Shown one piece after another: positions 1 through 7,466 of a stretch of 22,247 bases of DNA. This DNA comes from a virus. The position numbers and the translations under genes are program-made. Each line of letters starts with the position of its first letter. Positions within the stretch are counted from its first letter, which is position 1. The notes under the pieces are model-generated. The model did no database searches, had not been told where the DNA came from, and saw nothing but the letters and a program-made list of their open reading frames with translations. The DNA lies in IMG/VR virus record IMGVR_UViG_3300023210_000252, positions 1 to 22,247 of that record; one strand, written 5' to 3'.

Positions 1-537
1 ACCGTAAGCAGCATTTGCCCTTCCTATTTCAAAAGGTCCAGTATTAGTGATGTCGGCATTGACAAAGGTTGTTACCAAGCCGACTGAAGCTGCTCCATCT
101 ACATAGAACCGTAAAGTATCACTCCAGTCTCCTGAGATAGTAATGTCATATTCGGTATTCGCCGCAGAGATAACCCCTGTAGCAGAAACACCAGAAATCT
201 TAATCACTCCACCTACCAAACAAAACATAAATATCGATCCATTAACGTCCCTTCTTATATACCACCTATTATTTGCGTCCCCCCATTTAGAGAAAATATA
301 ATTCTGTGTGTCTGCTGATGTAAAACTAACCTTGAAGTTAAAAGAAAAGTTGTCAGCACCTAGATTAGCTATGTCACCATAACTCACTAGCTGACTAGAA
401 CCGTTCATGGTTACCCCATTGCTGATAGTAGGTGAGCCTGTTGCAACTCCACCATTATCAGTAACATAATCATCGTTGATGAAGTTCTCTCTAAACACTA
501 CGTCCTCTGATGGTCTGGAAGCATATTTAAGCCCCAT
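1..537 (-). CDS. LamG/concanavalin-like structural protein, partial
   Basis: This reading frame is open from an ATG at 537 to the left window edge (179 codons), so the C-terminus is missing. The protein starts MGLKYASRPSEDVVF and soon reads as an alternating beta-strand protein: NFSFNFKVSF, a Trp-rich YIFSKWGDANNRWYIRR segment, EYDITISGDW, LRFYVDGAA and GPFEIGRANA. The 'phi-F-phi-S.W...RWYI...LRFYVDG' series is characteristic of LamG/concanavalin A-like jelly-roll domains, which in phages occur in tail fibres, spikes or head fibres and bind glycans. The ATG lies inside the 3' end of the upstream endonuclease gene (11-nt overlap), and no Shine-Dalgarno sequence precedes it. The domain call is by eye. 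A fibre or adhesin role is inferred from the late-operon position. Confidence 0.75.
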   Translation of the reverse strand, partial: MGLKYASRPSEDVVFRENFINDDYVTDNGGVATGSPTISNGVTMNGSSQLVSYGDIANLGADNFSFNFKVSFTSADTQNYIFSKWGDANNRWYIRRDVNGSIFMFCLVGGVIKISGVSATGVISAANTEYDITISGDWSDTLRFYVDGAASVGLVTTFVNADITNTGPFEIGRANAAYG

Positions 538-1120
538 ATTGTAATTGGTTAAATGATACGAACCTACCCTTCTCGTCTCTTACCGCTTGCTTTACGTGCT
601 CTATAGCGTGAATCCTCATATGTTCCGCTCTACTCATTACCTCGAGATTATCAATGTTGTTATTTGTAAAGTCTCCGTCTTTGTGGTGAACATCCTCAGA
701 AGCCTCCAGGTCTCGTCCCAAGACTTTTCCCACAAGTTTTCTGTACAGAGAGTTCCTTCGCCCCTTGTAATCATCACCAGCCCACCTTGGATTCTTTTCT
801 CCTGTCATATTGTTTTGAGGGCGAGCCTTAATCATCTCTTTGAACTCAGGTGTTCCCTGTTCCAGTACTCCGCTAGCATGCCTACGCTCTTGTAGCTTCT
901 GCTTGTGTTCATCTGTACGCCATTTAGCAGTTATCTGCTCCCTATTCTCATTGTAATAAGCAGAAGTCTGTGCCTTAATTTTATCTTTATTCGCCTGGTA
1001 GTACTTCTTGTCATTCAAAGATTTGCACTCTTTACACCAAAGCCCTTTCACACCAAAGCTAGGAGCTTCTTTAGCCTCCTTACAGATAGAACAAGTTTTG
1101 GTCTCTACTCCTTTTAACAT
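527..1120 (-). CDS. HNH homing-type endonuclease with N-terminal zinc finger
   Basis: A 197-residue free-standing HNH nuclease. Residues 10-32 form a CxxC...CxxC zinc finger (C10, C13, C29, C32). A Lys/Arg/Tyr-rich linker follows. The C-terminal HNH_3-type domain contains V-H145-H146-K-D-G-D, N-N-N-I-D-N-L-E and an E166-H...H171 motif, which are the metal-binding and catalytic elements of that family. Such proteins nick or cut DNA and usually spread as homing endonucleases inserted between or within phage genes. The gene sits in the structural block, in the same orientation as its neighbours, and its last codons overlap the start of the LamG gene. It shares the N-terminal finger design with the endonucleases at 2015-2518 and 18770-19237, although the nuclease domains differ. 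No role in virion assembly is expected. Confidence 0.88.
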   Translation of the reverse strand: MLKGVETKTCSICKEAKEAPSFGVKGLWCKECKSLNDKKYYQANKDKIKAQTSAYYNENREQITAKWRTDEHKQKLQERRHASGVLEQGTPEFKEMIKARPQNNMTGEKNPRWAGDDYKGRRNSLYRKLVGKVLGRDLEASEDVHHKDGDFTNNNIDNLEVMSRAEHMRIHAIEHVKQAVRDEKGRFVSFNQLQYGA

Positions 1121-1143
1121 AATTATTATTTAGTTACTTCTAC

Positions 1144-1437
1144 TTATTCAACTACTTCAGGAGCAGTAAGTTCTGCTATCTTAGCTAGCCTAGCCATGTC
1201 AATCTCTTTGATTTGACCGTAAGAGAATCCTTTAGCAGAAACTTGCTTCTCTCCATCCATTTCTACTCTCCTAACTGTCTTACGTATTTCTTTGTAAGAC
1301 TTACCTGCAACCAAGCCTGCAAGTATAGCTTCTTTCTCTTCCAGTGTAGGTTCTAATAGATTTAACTCCTTAGCTGGAGCCACTACAACTAGGTCTTCTA
1401 GCTCCTTGCCTTCAAAGACAGTGTCTAAATTTTCCAT
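1144..1437 (-). CDS. Small conserved-looking phage protein, unknown
   Basis: A 97-residue protein, not recognised. It is acidic at both ends with a basic central helix-turn-helix-like stretch (GLVAGKSYKEIRKTVRRVEM), then AKGFSYGQIKEIDMARLAK. The predicted secondary structure is mainly helical, with no membrane segment and no cysteines. It starts at an ATG 13 nt after the stop of the upstream structural gene and is followed by the endonuclease gene, so it belongs to the late leftward operon. The position among structural genes would suit a tail-assembly chaperone or small virion protein, but nothing in the sequence proves that. The central segment could equally bind nucleic acid. Confidence 0.6.
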   Translation of the reverse strand: MENLDTVFEGKELEDLVVVAPAKELNLLEPTLEEKEAILAGLVAGKSYKEIRKTVRRVEMDGEKQVSAKGFSYGQIKEIDMARLAKIAELTAPEVVE

Positions 1438-1450
1438 GTGTTTTTGTTAA

Positions 1451-2008
1451 TTATAAAAATGTTAATGTTGACCCATTTATTGGATAATACTCAAAGTGTA
1501 TCTTTACATCAAAGTCTATAGGGTTATCAGTTGTAGTAAGGTTCAGCTGAATAAAGGTATCCGCTCCATCCTTCTGCGTGATTATGAATGGTCTTCCAGC
1601 CTTTTTACTATCTGTTACCTCTGACATTCTACACTGACTAGCATCATTTACTGTATATGGTTGAGTGTATACTTGGTCTTTTGTAAAAAATGTTCCAACT
1701 GGCATTCCGCTCAATACCGCTCCATCAGCCGATAAGTTAACAGTGTTGGTCCCATCGTACAGAGTGGCATACATATTAGTACAATTGGTTAATGTCCCAA
1801 CTCTAGTAATGATTGCCCACTGGTCAGTGATAACAACTGTTCCTTCTACCTGTAGAACATTAGCAGAGATTGCCCCTGTTCCTCCGACTGTAAGCTCTTT
1901 ATCAATGTGATATCCGTTACCACGAGCTATCATTTCAGCAGCACAGTTGTCCTGTTCAGCCCCTGTTATGAGCTTAAGCAGATTGTTTGATGATTGAGTG
2001 ATAGTCAT
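1451..2008 (-). CDS. Putative phage structural protein
   Basis: A 185-residue protein rich in Thr, Asn, Val and Gly with alternating hydrophobic residues, typical of beta-sandwich virion proteins. Examples are TGAISANVLQVEGTVVITDQ, NMYATLYDGTNTVNLSADGA and the C-terminal FDVKIHFEYYPINGSTL. No enzyme motif, signal peptide or membrane helix is visible. It follows the Endo VII-like gene by only 6 nt, and the next structural candidate (2538-3713) lies beyond that endonuclease. The endonuclease therefore appears inserted between two structural genes. A fibre, neck or decoration role is inferred from composition and place only. Confidence 0.6.
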   Translation of the reverse strand: MTITQSSNNLLKLITGAEQDNCAAEMIARGNGYHIDKELTVGGTGAISANVLQVEGTVVITDQWAIITRVGTLTNCTNMYATLYDGTNTVNLSADGAVLSGMPVGTFFTKDQVYTQPYTVNDASQCRMSEVTDSKKAGRPFIITQKDGADTFIQLNLTTTDNPIDFDVKIHFEYYPINGSTLTFL

Positions 2009-2014
2009 ATATTT

Positions 2015-2518
2015 TTAGTAAAGTTTTTTTGTGATATATTTTATCGCACTCTTTAATATATCTATATCTTCATTCAGAAGTCCTATTGCCATGTTACACC
2101 TAGCACACAATAAACCTCTTACTTCGCCCGTCTCGTGGTCATGGTCTACTGCTAATAATTTCGTCTTACCTAGCCTGATAGATGTTTCCTCTTCTCCACA
2201 TATAGCACATACCCCATTCTGTTCTTCTAGCATTAAATCGTAATCCTCTAATGTTAATCCAAACTTCTGCATTAAATTAACTTCTCTGTGGAATTCTGAC
2301 CATTCTTCCTTAGACATCTTTTCTTTTAATTTATCCCTATGCGCTTTTGTATATTGACAACTCTTATTCCTGTTATTCTTTCTCCATTTTTCCGTACGTA
2401 CAAAGTGGCAATCCTTGCATTCTCCATATAAACTCCCAGCCCTAGGTCCACTTTTATAAGAATAGAATTGGTCCAAAGCTTTATCATCTCCGCATTTTGT
2501 ACATTTCTTTTTTGTCAT
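2015..2518 (-). CDS. Endonuclease VII-like HNH nuclease with N-terminal zinc finger
   Basis: A 167-residue protein with an N-terminal CxxC...CxxC finger (C6, C9, C34, C37) and a C-terminal recombination endonuclease VII-type domain. The signature 'KFGLTLEDYDLMLEEQNG' is followed by C104xxC107, then AVDHDHETGEVRGLLC with D125-H126-D127-H128 as the metal and catalytic residues, then C138xxC141-N142. In T4 endo VII resolves branched DNA before packaging. The many standalone homologues in phages are usually mobile HNH nucleases, and the added N-terminal finger favours that view here. The gene has its own ATG and no Shine-Dalgarno sequence. It sits between two structural genes in the late operon. 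Its C-terminal residues TKKLY are also the last five of the upstream structural protein. Confidence 0.88.
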   Translation of the reverse strand: MTKKKCTKCGDDKALDQFYSYKSGPRAGSLYGECKDCHFVRTEKWRKNNRNKSCQYTKAHRDKLKEKMSKEEWSEFHREVNLMQKFGLTLEDYDLMLEEQNGVCAICGEEETSIRLGKTKLLAVDHDHETGEVRGLLCARCNMAIGLLNEDIDILKSAIKYITKKLY

Positions 2519-2537
2519 AATTACTTATATATTAGCA

Positions 2538-3713
2538 TCAATATAGCTTTTTTGTATAAACTGTAAGGTCAGCATCGTTTCCTCCCCCAGCCGATGTAAC
2601 GTACTTAACCCTCAAGTATTTAACTGGAAGAACTGTATCAAGAATTCCAATGAAGTCTGTATCTACAAAGCTAGCTGAACCAGTCAAAGCGTTAGTAACG
2701 TCTTGGTAGTCACAACTTGCTGCGGCAGTACCATCATCTTGAACAGAAGCCTCAAAGGTAACAGTCAATACATCGGTTGGTGCAGCTCCACTTGTCTCTC
2801 CCTGTATACCAACATACTTAACACCTGCCATATCTATATAAGCGTATGTAGTTGTGTTTGCAGTAATGTTTGTCTCATCTATTAGGGTCTCACTAACGTA
2901 CTGTTGGTTTAGAGGATTAACCTCTGCTGTTCTATCTGACTGTGTAGAACTATCATAAGCTTCACTTCTAGTCTCAAGTCTACGCTTAGCTGTCATTTTA
3001 AGTGCTCCTTTGTCTCCATCATCTACTTCATCATCAGTAGTATCATAGAATCCCATAACAACTTGCCCTTGGTCTGTTCCAGCTGTGAACGCAGAATCGT
3101 CTACATCAGCTCCTCCCACTGTTTGGTCAGATGGCAAAACAACTGGAATAGAAGCCGCCATAGCCTTTTGTCCCAATGTAACCGCTGTTCCCCCCACTTT
3201 AGCTACATTTACGTCTGAAGCGATTCCACCACCACCTGATCCTGATGTATTTGTCTCAACCTTATAAGCAGTAGAAGTTAAAGTGACTGAAGCATCAGCT
3301 TTTACACCGTAAATCGCTCCTGTTCTATAATCCACACAGTATTCACCATTGGCGAATCCTTCAGTAATTGCCGCTGCTTTAACCGTTCCTGTTAATCTAT
3401 CGTTACGCTCCGCTATGATGTTAGGGAACTTTACCTCAGTTGTAAGAGCCGTAGAAGTAAAAGATAGAGAAGTATCATTATAAGTTCCTGTAACGTCTCC
3501 TAGGGCGTTCTTTACATTCCTATAAGCTAGTTTACCTACTACTACAACTCCAGCAGCTTGTCCTGCATCAATTGTATAAACTCCTGAATTATAGAAATAT
3601 AGTTGAACAGTTTCGCCTGTTACGGGTGTAATGGCATCTGTTCCTACGTTATCAACTGGAAGCCTTCTCTGCTCACTGACCTCTAGTTGTTGTCCTGTGT
3701 TAAGTAATGTCAT
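2538..3713 (-). CDS. Phage structural protein with 'GQK..ASIPVVLPSDQ' motif
   Basis: A 391-residue protein. The N-terminal ~150 residues are a Thr/Val/Gly-rich beta region. A glycine linker (GSGGGGIASDV) follows, then NVAKVGGTAVTLGQKAMAAS plus IPVVLPSDQT. That phrase is common in phage tail, baseplate and other virion proteins. The C-terminal half contains VKYVGIQGETSG, PVKYLRVKYV and other beta-strand segments that look like a receptor or lectin-like sandwich. There is no catalytic motif. It lies downstream of the 302-residue fibre-like protein and upstream of the inserted Endo VII gene. A virion component is well supported. The exact part (head fibre, neck or tail) is not. Confidence 0.7.
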   Translation of the reverse strand: MTLLNTGQQLEVSEQRRLPVDNVGTDAITPVTGETVQLYFYNSGVYTIDAGQAAGVVVVGKLAYRNVKNALGDVTGTYNDTSLSFTSTALTTEVKFPNIIAERNDRLTGTVKAAAITEGFANGEYCVDYRTGAIYGVKADASVTLTSTAYKVETNTSGSGGGGIASDVNVAKVGGTAVTLGQKAMAASIPVVLPSDQTVGGADVDDSAFTAGTDQGQVVMGFYDTTDDEVDDGDKGALKMTAKRRLETRSEAYDSSTQSDRTAEVNPLNQQYVSETLIDETNITANTTTYAYIDMAGVKYVGIQGETSGAAPTDVLTVTFEASVQDDGTAAASCDYQDVTNALTGSASFVDTDFIGILDTVLPVKYLRVKYVTSAGGGNDADLTVYTKKLY

Positions 3714-3750
3714 ATTGTTTTTAATTAAATGATTTCTATAATCTCTTTAT

Positions 3751-3783
3751 GAGGAGAGCGATTTTTATCACCCCCTCTCTCCC
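3751..3783. other. Intergenic hairpin between two structural genes
   Basis: In the 81-nt gap between the structural genes, GGAGAG (3753-3758) can pair with CTCTCC (3777-3782) across an 18-nt loop. A run of eight T residues on the minus strand lies before the stem, not after it. This is therefore not a standard intrinsic terminator for leftward transcription. It may protect mRNA ends or be chance pairing. Confidence 0.35.
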
Positions 3784-3794
3784 TAAAAAAAAGA

Positions 3795-4703
3795 TTAAGC
3801 TATTGTTCCTCCGTTGTTAGCGCAAACTACCCAACCATCAGCTGCTTCATCCCAAATCATTTCACAACCTTTTCCCAAAGGATTAGCTGCGAATGTAATC
3901 TGAGTTCCACCAATCATCTTAGCTGGAGTAATCTTTACTGAATCAGCTGCATTGCCTACGACTGAAACGATAAACTTTTTAATTTGTCCATCTTCATCAC
4001 CGTCTGCAAGAGTAACTGCATCTTCATCTGTATCTCCGTTGGTAGTAATTTTAGAAACTATTGTAGCAATAGAAGCCGCAACTCCTTCTGAGGTTGCTGC
4101 TAATACTTCTGTAGAAAGATAAAGAATCTTCGCTAGACCTACTCCGTTACTTTCAATAGAGCAAACTTCTTCCAAAGCTCCGCTACCGTTCATTACGTTA
4201 TAGACCAATGCTCCTTCTTCACTACCATCAGTAGGGTCTGCAATAAATCCTTGTATTACTGCATACTGAGTTTCGTTACCACCATCATCATTACCTACGA
4301 ATACAATGTTCCCTAGGTTATCATCCGCTGCTGGAGAAGCTGAATCAAGATTCATTACTATCCCTCCTCCAGATGCACCGTCGTCTTCTACGTAAACCTC
4401 AAGACCAGACTGAGGACCTGCATTTACATGGACACCTTCGCTCCCTTTAGGAGTAAGGTTAATACCAATATTAGTGTCGTCACCTATTGCTGTAATAGCT
4501 GGACTATCCCCTATAGCTGCATTCCCAATATCAATATTGTTTATAGCTGCTGTCGTTACCGTAAAGTCTAGTAATTCATTGCCATTACTGTCTGTAATAC
4601 CACCACTGGCATCAAATTCAATATCAGCAACTACCTCACCATTTTCATTAACGATTTCCTCACCTGCCACATAAAGTGGTCCTGAAAAATGTGTATCTCC
4701 CAT
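3795..4703 (-). CDS. Head-fibre/decoration-like structural protein
   Basis: A 302-residue acidic, Gly/Asp/Ala-rich protein. The N-terminal MGDTHFSGPLYVAGEEI and the stretch INLTPKGSEGVHVNAG resemble proteins encoded just downstream of phage capsid genes, where short beta repeats describe fibre or decoration modules. The C-terminus (ITPAKMIGGTQITFAANPLG, then MIWDEAADGWVVCANNGGT) matches the closing beta-sandwich seen in many such proteins, with a terminal 'W-V-V...NNG' strand. There is no membrane segment or enzyme motif. It follows the major capsid gene after a ~100-nt structured spacer. That position and the repeat-like sequence suggest a capsid fibre or minor head protein, at moderate certainty. 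Confidence 0.65.
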   Translation of the reverse strand: MGDTHFSGPLYVAGEEIVNENGEVVADIEFDASGGITDSNGNELLDFTVTTAAINNIDIGNAAIGDSPAITAIGDDTNIGINLTPKGSEGVHVNAGPQSGLEVYVEDDGASGGGIVMNLDSASPAADDNLGNIVFVGNDDGGNETQYAVIQGFIADPTDGSEEGALVYNVMNGSGALEEVCSIESNGVGLAKILYLSTEVLAATSEGVAASIATIVSKITTNGDTDEDAVTLADGDEDGQIKKFIVSVVGNAADSVKITPAKMIGGTQITFAANPLGKGCEMIWDEAADGWVVCANNGGTIA

Positions 4704-4712
4704 GTTTTAAAT

Positions 4713-4813
4713 TGTTAAGGGATATAAAGATGGAGCTGTTTATATCAGCCGTAGCTTTCCTCTCTAGCCCTCACTAGAGGTCAAGCAGCCCCACCAGAGG
4801 TCTTTATAGACCT
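4713..4813 (-). promoter_or_regulatory. Structured 3' UTR of the capsid gene
   Basis: The region after the capsid stop codon folds in several short perfect stems when read on the minus strand. AGGTCT-ATAA-AGACCT (4798-4813) puts the stop codon in its loop. CTCTAG-TGAGGG-CTAGAG spans about 4762-4779. AGC-TACG-GCT is capped by the very stable cUACGg tetraloop. GCTG...CAGC closes the left end. Two related phrases, GACCTCTGGTGGGG and GACCTCTAGTGAGGG, lie in tandem. There is no T-run, so this is not a simple terminator. I recall a published metagenomic RNA motif downstream of Mu gpT-like genes (Mu-gpT-DE); whether this is a member cannot be decided by eye. Possible roles are mRNA stabilisation or raising capsid yield relative to downstream genes. 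Confidence 0.5.
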
Positions 4814-5700
4814 GTAGATCCTACAGTTCCAAAGTAGTCAGTCGCTCCTTGTGTCTGAACGAATCTAACTTTCTCGTACATATTTCCTGTGTCTTCGTCG
4901 ATGTACATTCTCATGCTTGGTTGTGCTTTCTGGTAAGCAGTAAGAGTGTGGAACATCTTCTCTGAACACATGAAGTATGCAGATGTTGAACTATCATCAA
5001 GTAGTGGCCATTCAATAATCTTGATGTTCAAGCTATTGATGAAGTTCTTTGAACGATCAGCTGTTGTTGGATCGTCTGGAGAACTGATTAGTTCCCAAGC
5101 AGTCATCTTAAGTGCAGTTGGCACTACTAGATAAGCTGTTTGTAAAGGCATCTTTAGTCCATCATGTGCCTTCATTTGCTTAAGAGCGATATACATCTCG
5201 TTAAGCTTGTCTTTTGTCATCGCACCTGTAATCAGGTTTGATTGTGTTACTCCTGTATCTGATACTTCGTGAGAAGCAGAGAATAGATACTCACCGTCCC
5301 AAGTTGTTGTTGTAGCGAACCCTCCTGAAAGAGTTTGTTCCATCAACAGATCTTGTTTGTATCTAGCTCTGTATCCAGCCATCCTCATTTCTTTCATTGT
5401 AGAACCGTAGTTTGAGAAATCCATCATTAGTTCTGTGATTCCAAACTTCTTCTTGTATTCAAGAGATGTGAATGTTTGTGTTCCAAGTTCACGGATCTGA
5501 GCTTCTGGATAATCAGCTCCTTCTGCAACTTGTGGAATGTCTCCATCAGTCGTTACTACAGACTCTTTCTCATTGAGACGATCTGGAGTGTCGATGTTGA
5601 AGATCATTTGACCATGTGGGGTATATGACTCGTATCCAGAAAGAAACTCTTTCTTTACGAGCAAGTCAACCTCACTTGGTTTAAGACTTGTAAAACTCAT
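4804..5700 (-). CDS. Major capsid protein, Mu gpT-like (HK97 fold)
   Basis: A 298-residue protein with the layout of Mu F/gpT-type major head subunits. It has a short N-terminal arm without a delta domain. A central part contains TFTSLEYKKKFGITELMMDF, DLLMEQTLSGGF and the hallmark segment DGEYLFSASHEVSDTG followed by 'SNLITGAMTKDKLNEMYIAL'. The C-terminal P-domain-like part contains LVVPTALKMTAWELISS and YFMCSEKMFHTLTAYQKAQP. Length fits the family (about 300 residues). It is encoded after the scaffold and a putative decoration protein, the normal head-gene order. It would form the icosahedral shell. The gene starts at ATG 5700 in the context TTTACAAGTCTT within the first codons, with an AT-rich leader and no Shine-Dalgarno sequence. 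It is followed by an unusual folded 3' UTR. Confidence 0.88.
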   Translation of the reverse strand: MSFTSLKPSEVDLLVKKEFLSGYESYTPHGQMIFNIDTPDRLNEKESVVTTDGDIPQVAEGADYPEAQIRELGTQTFTSLEYKKKFGITELMMDFSNYGSTMKEMRMAGYRARYKQDLLMEQTLSGGFATTTTWDGEYLFSASHEVSDTGVTQSNLITGAMTKDKLNEMYIALKQMKAHDGLKMPLQTAYLVVPTALKMTAWELISSPDDPTTADRSKNFINSLNIKIIEWPLLDDSSTSAYFMCSEKMFHTLTAYQKAQPSMRMYIDEDTGNMYEKVRFVQTQGATDYFGTVGSTGL

Positions 5701-5720
5701 AGTCTATAATCGTTAATAAA

Positions 5721-6188
5721 TTAGTTAGTTGGATTTGCGATAACTTCCATTACACCTGATGTAGTTTCGAAGTTGCCTGCACCACCCTGAGGACGTTTAA
5801 TCCTTAGGAATCCGTTTGCAGTGTCATTTTCATCTACAGTAATTACTCCTGTATTTACATCTACTGTAACTAGAGTATCAATTACTGCTTGTACTAGGTT
5901 GGCTGGAGTTGTCGCAGTCCCTTCTAGTATCATGTTTGGAGCGTATTGAAGTTTTACCGTTCCATCTACACCAGCTGTTTCATCTGAAGCACTTAGTGCG
6001 ATGTAAACACGATAAGCAGCAGCTATAACTTCTGCATTAGCAATCAATCGTACATACCCTGGATTAACATCATCAGGGATTACTAGATCACCAATAGCAA
6101 TAGAAGCAGCTGTTCCTGCTACAACATCTTTTACTACTCCTACAGCATCTTCTCCATTGAGAGTGCCTCGGAATCTAAAATCTGCCAT
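5721..6188 (-). CDS. Putative capsid decoration/head protein
   Basis: A 155-residue beta-rich protein. It starts MADFRFRGTLNGEDAVGVVK and contains the Ala/Val-rich run GTAASIAIGDLVIPDD and a second repeat-like phrase at 65-110 (VYIALSASDETAGVDGTVKL). It ends in ANGFLRIKRPQGGAGNFETT. Small proteins with this 'GDLV...G.V.LA....AGVDGTV' style between scaffold and capsid genes are typically head decoration or stabilisation proteins (DUF2190-like in behaviour). Family assignment is by position and composition, not by a firm motif. It is spaced 20 nt from both neighbours and shares their transcript. Confidence 0.6.
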   Translation of the reverse strand: MADFRFRGTLNGEDAVGVVKDVVAGTAASIAIGDLVIPDDVNPGYVRLIANAEVIAAAYRVYIALSASDETAGVDGTVKLQYAPNMILEGTATTPANLVQAVIDTLVTVDVNTGVITVDENDTANGFLRIKRPQGGAGNFETTSGVMEVIANPTN

Positions 6189-6208
6189 GTTTTACTTTGG
6201 TTAAAGAA

Positions 6209-7039
6209 TTATTCTGGCTTCACGTCTTTTAAAGGTGGAAGTGATAATACACTTACTCCTTTATTATCGACGCTTGAACGCTCTTGGATCGTTGCGATCT
6301 CTCGAGCGAATTCCTTCAACTCTATACCTCTGGACTTTGCAAACTCTGCTAAACCAGCTGATACCTTGACTATCTTGGAATCTACTGGGGCTGGTGCTTC
6401 TCCTCCTCCAGCTGTATTATGCGAGATTGGTTTAGCTGATACCTTTTCATCGTTGACGACTCTTGCTGCTGATCTTGCAGCTGCGTCTTCATCAGCTTCT
6501 ACTCCAGATAGGACATCGAAAGTCTTTTTAAACTTCTCCGTCTCATCTGCATTAAACCCAAACTCTACAGCTTTCTGGTCGAGATACTTATCTCGGTTAG
6601 TTACAATCTGTTTTTCAATCAGTTCTGCTCGAGCTTTAATACGCTCTTCTTCCCTGATCTTTTCCAAATCAAGTCCTTCTGTCTTCGTTACTGGCTTATC
6701 AGACATGATTTGATCGTACTGCGTTCCGAACTTGCTTTTTACATACTTCTCCATTGAAGGATCAGATTGTATTTTAGCTTTGATCTTGTCTCTAGCTACT
6801 TCACTTTCCATTGCTAGATCCATTAGATCCTCGTATGCAGCTTTCTTGTCATTACCAAGTTTCTCAATTACGGCTCCAACATTACCACCCTTACCTTCCT
6901 CGGCTTTTGCCTCTGGTGTAGGCGCATCGTTTTTAATAGCGGTGTCTTCCGCTCCACCTGTTTGCTCAGTTTGCACTGGCTCGACGGTGTCCTTCGTTAC
7001 CTCGACCTGAATGTCGTCGGTTGAAGATGTTTCATCCAT
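6209..7039 (-). CDS. Capsid scaffolding-like protein
   Basis: A 276-residue highly charged protein. An acidic Thr/Glu/Pro-rich disordered N-terminus (residues 1-55) is followed by long amphipathic helices rich in Lys and Glu. These include ESEVARDKIKAKIQSDPSM, LEKIREEERIKARAELIEKQ and a coiled coil to about residue 190. The C-terminus has a further helical segment (AGLAEFAKSRGIELKEFARE) and a short tail. This architecture, together with its position directly between the portal and the capsid genes, is typical of phage scaffolding proteins, which guide procapsid assembly and leave before DNA filling. No protease motif (Ser/His triad) is visible, so it is a plain scaffold rather than a protease-scaffold fusion. 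Confidence 0.72.
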   Translation of the reverse strand: MDETSSTDDIQVEVTKDTVEPVQTEQTGGAEDTAIKNDAPTPEAKAEEGKGGNVGAVIEKLGNDKKAAYEDLMDLAMESEVARDKIKAKIQSDPSMEKYVKSKFGTQYDQIMSDKPVTKTEGLDLEKIREEERIKARAELIEKQIVTNRDKYLDQKAVEFGFNADETEKFKKTFDVLSGVEADEDAAARSAARVVNDEKVSAKPISHNTAGGGEAPAPVDSKIVKVSAGLAEFAKSRGIELKEFAREIATIQERSSVDNKGVSVLSLPPLKDVKPE

Positions 7040-7066
7040 TGTATAGATGTTAAAAAATATATGAAC

Positions 7067-7117
7067 CTATGTGGCTCAGGGCAATCCATTAGCGTGAACT
7101 GCACCTAAGCTACATAG
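7067..7117 (-). promoter_or_regulatory. Hairpin in the portal-scaffold spacer
   Basis: Positions 7067-7072 (CTATGT) pair with 7112-7117 (ACATAG), 7074-7076 with 7108-7110, and 7078-7080 with 7104-7106. The helix is interrupted by two single mismatches. The loop is about 23 nt. On the minus strand the stem opens right at the TAG stop of the small ORF ending at 7110. There is no T-run. It may be a processing or stability element between portal and scaffold mRNAs. Confidence 0.45.
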
Positions 7118-7466
7118 TTTGTGATATTCGACGACGTTTGTATTCCGCCATCTCTTCCTTGATTTTAAAGGTCCTCTTTCTTTCGTTAGCTCTTGCAGTG
7201 ATTACTGACTTTAAATCAGATATGAATCTCTGACAGAGCTTTTTCTCAGCCAACAGGGTTAGGTTGCTCTCCTGGCCTAGCAGTTTGCGGTATATTTTGT
7301 GGAGCCAATGTGTCTCCAGTGATTTGATTAGCTTCTGGTTTATCTCCTCCAAACGAGTTACCCACCATACCTCCAGTGCTCGGATTGCTTCGTCTGGTAG
7401 ATACTTCTTGAGTCGTGCCCATTCCTTCCTCTCCATCGGTGGTTTGTGCAGTTTTTCTGTCAACAT
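7110..7466 (-). CDS. Small basic helical protein overlapping the portal 3' end
   Basis: A 118-residue ORF in the +1 frame relative to the portal. It overlaps the last ~220 nt of the portal gene and extends 136 nt beyond its stop. The sequence is strongly helical and basic: PPMERKEWARLKKYLPDEAI, EINQKLIKSLETHWLHKIY, ANERKRTFKIKEEMAEYKRR. It looks protein-like throughout, and it fills what would otherwise be an unexplained gap before the scaffold gene. The start is uncertain. ATG 7466 is preceded by AAAAGG. Alternatively a TTG near 7255 that overlaps the portal stop could be used, giving a protein of about 48 residues. No family was recognised. A head-assembly accessory role is inferred from its place only. 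Confidence 0.5.
   Translation of the reverse strand: MLTEKLHKPPMERKEWARLKKYLPDEAIRALEVWWVTRLEEINQKLIKSLETHWLHKIYRKLLGQESNLTLLAEKKLCQRFISDLKSVITARANERKRTFKIKEEMAEYKRRRISQTM

Noticed and set aside
2015-2563. Shared TKKLY C-terminus of the Endo VII gene and the upstream structural gene as a duplicated insertion site
   Set aside because: The similarity covers only about 20 A-rich bases with different stop codons, so chance or low complexity explains it equally well.
7246-7250. Recoding of TGA in the portal gene
   Set aside because: Other genes also end cleanly in TGA and Trp is coded by TGG. Reading through would not enter the downstream ORF, which is in another frame.
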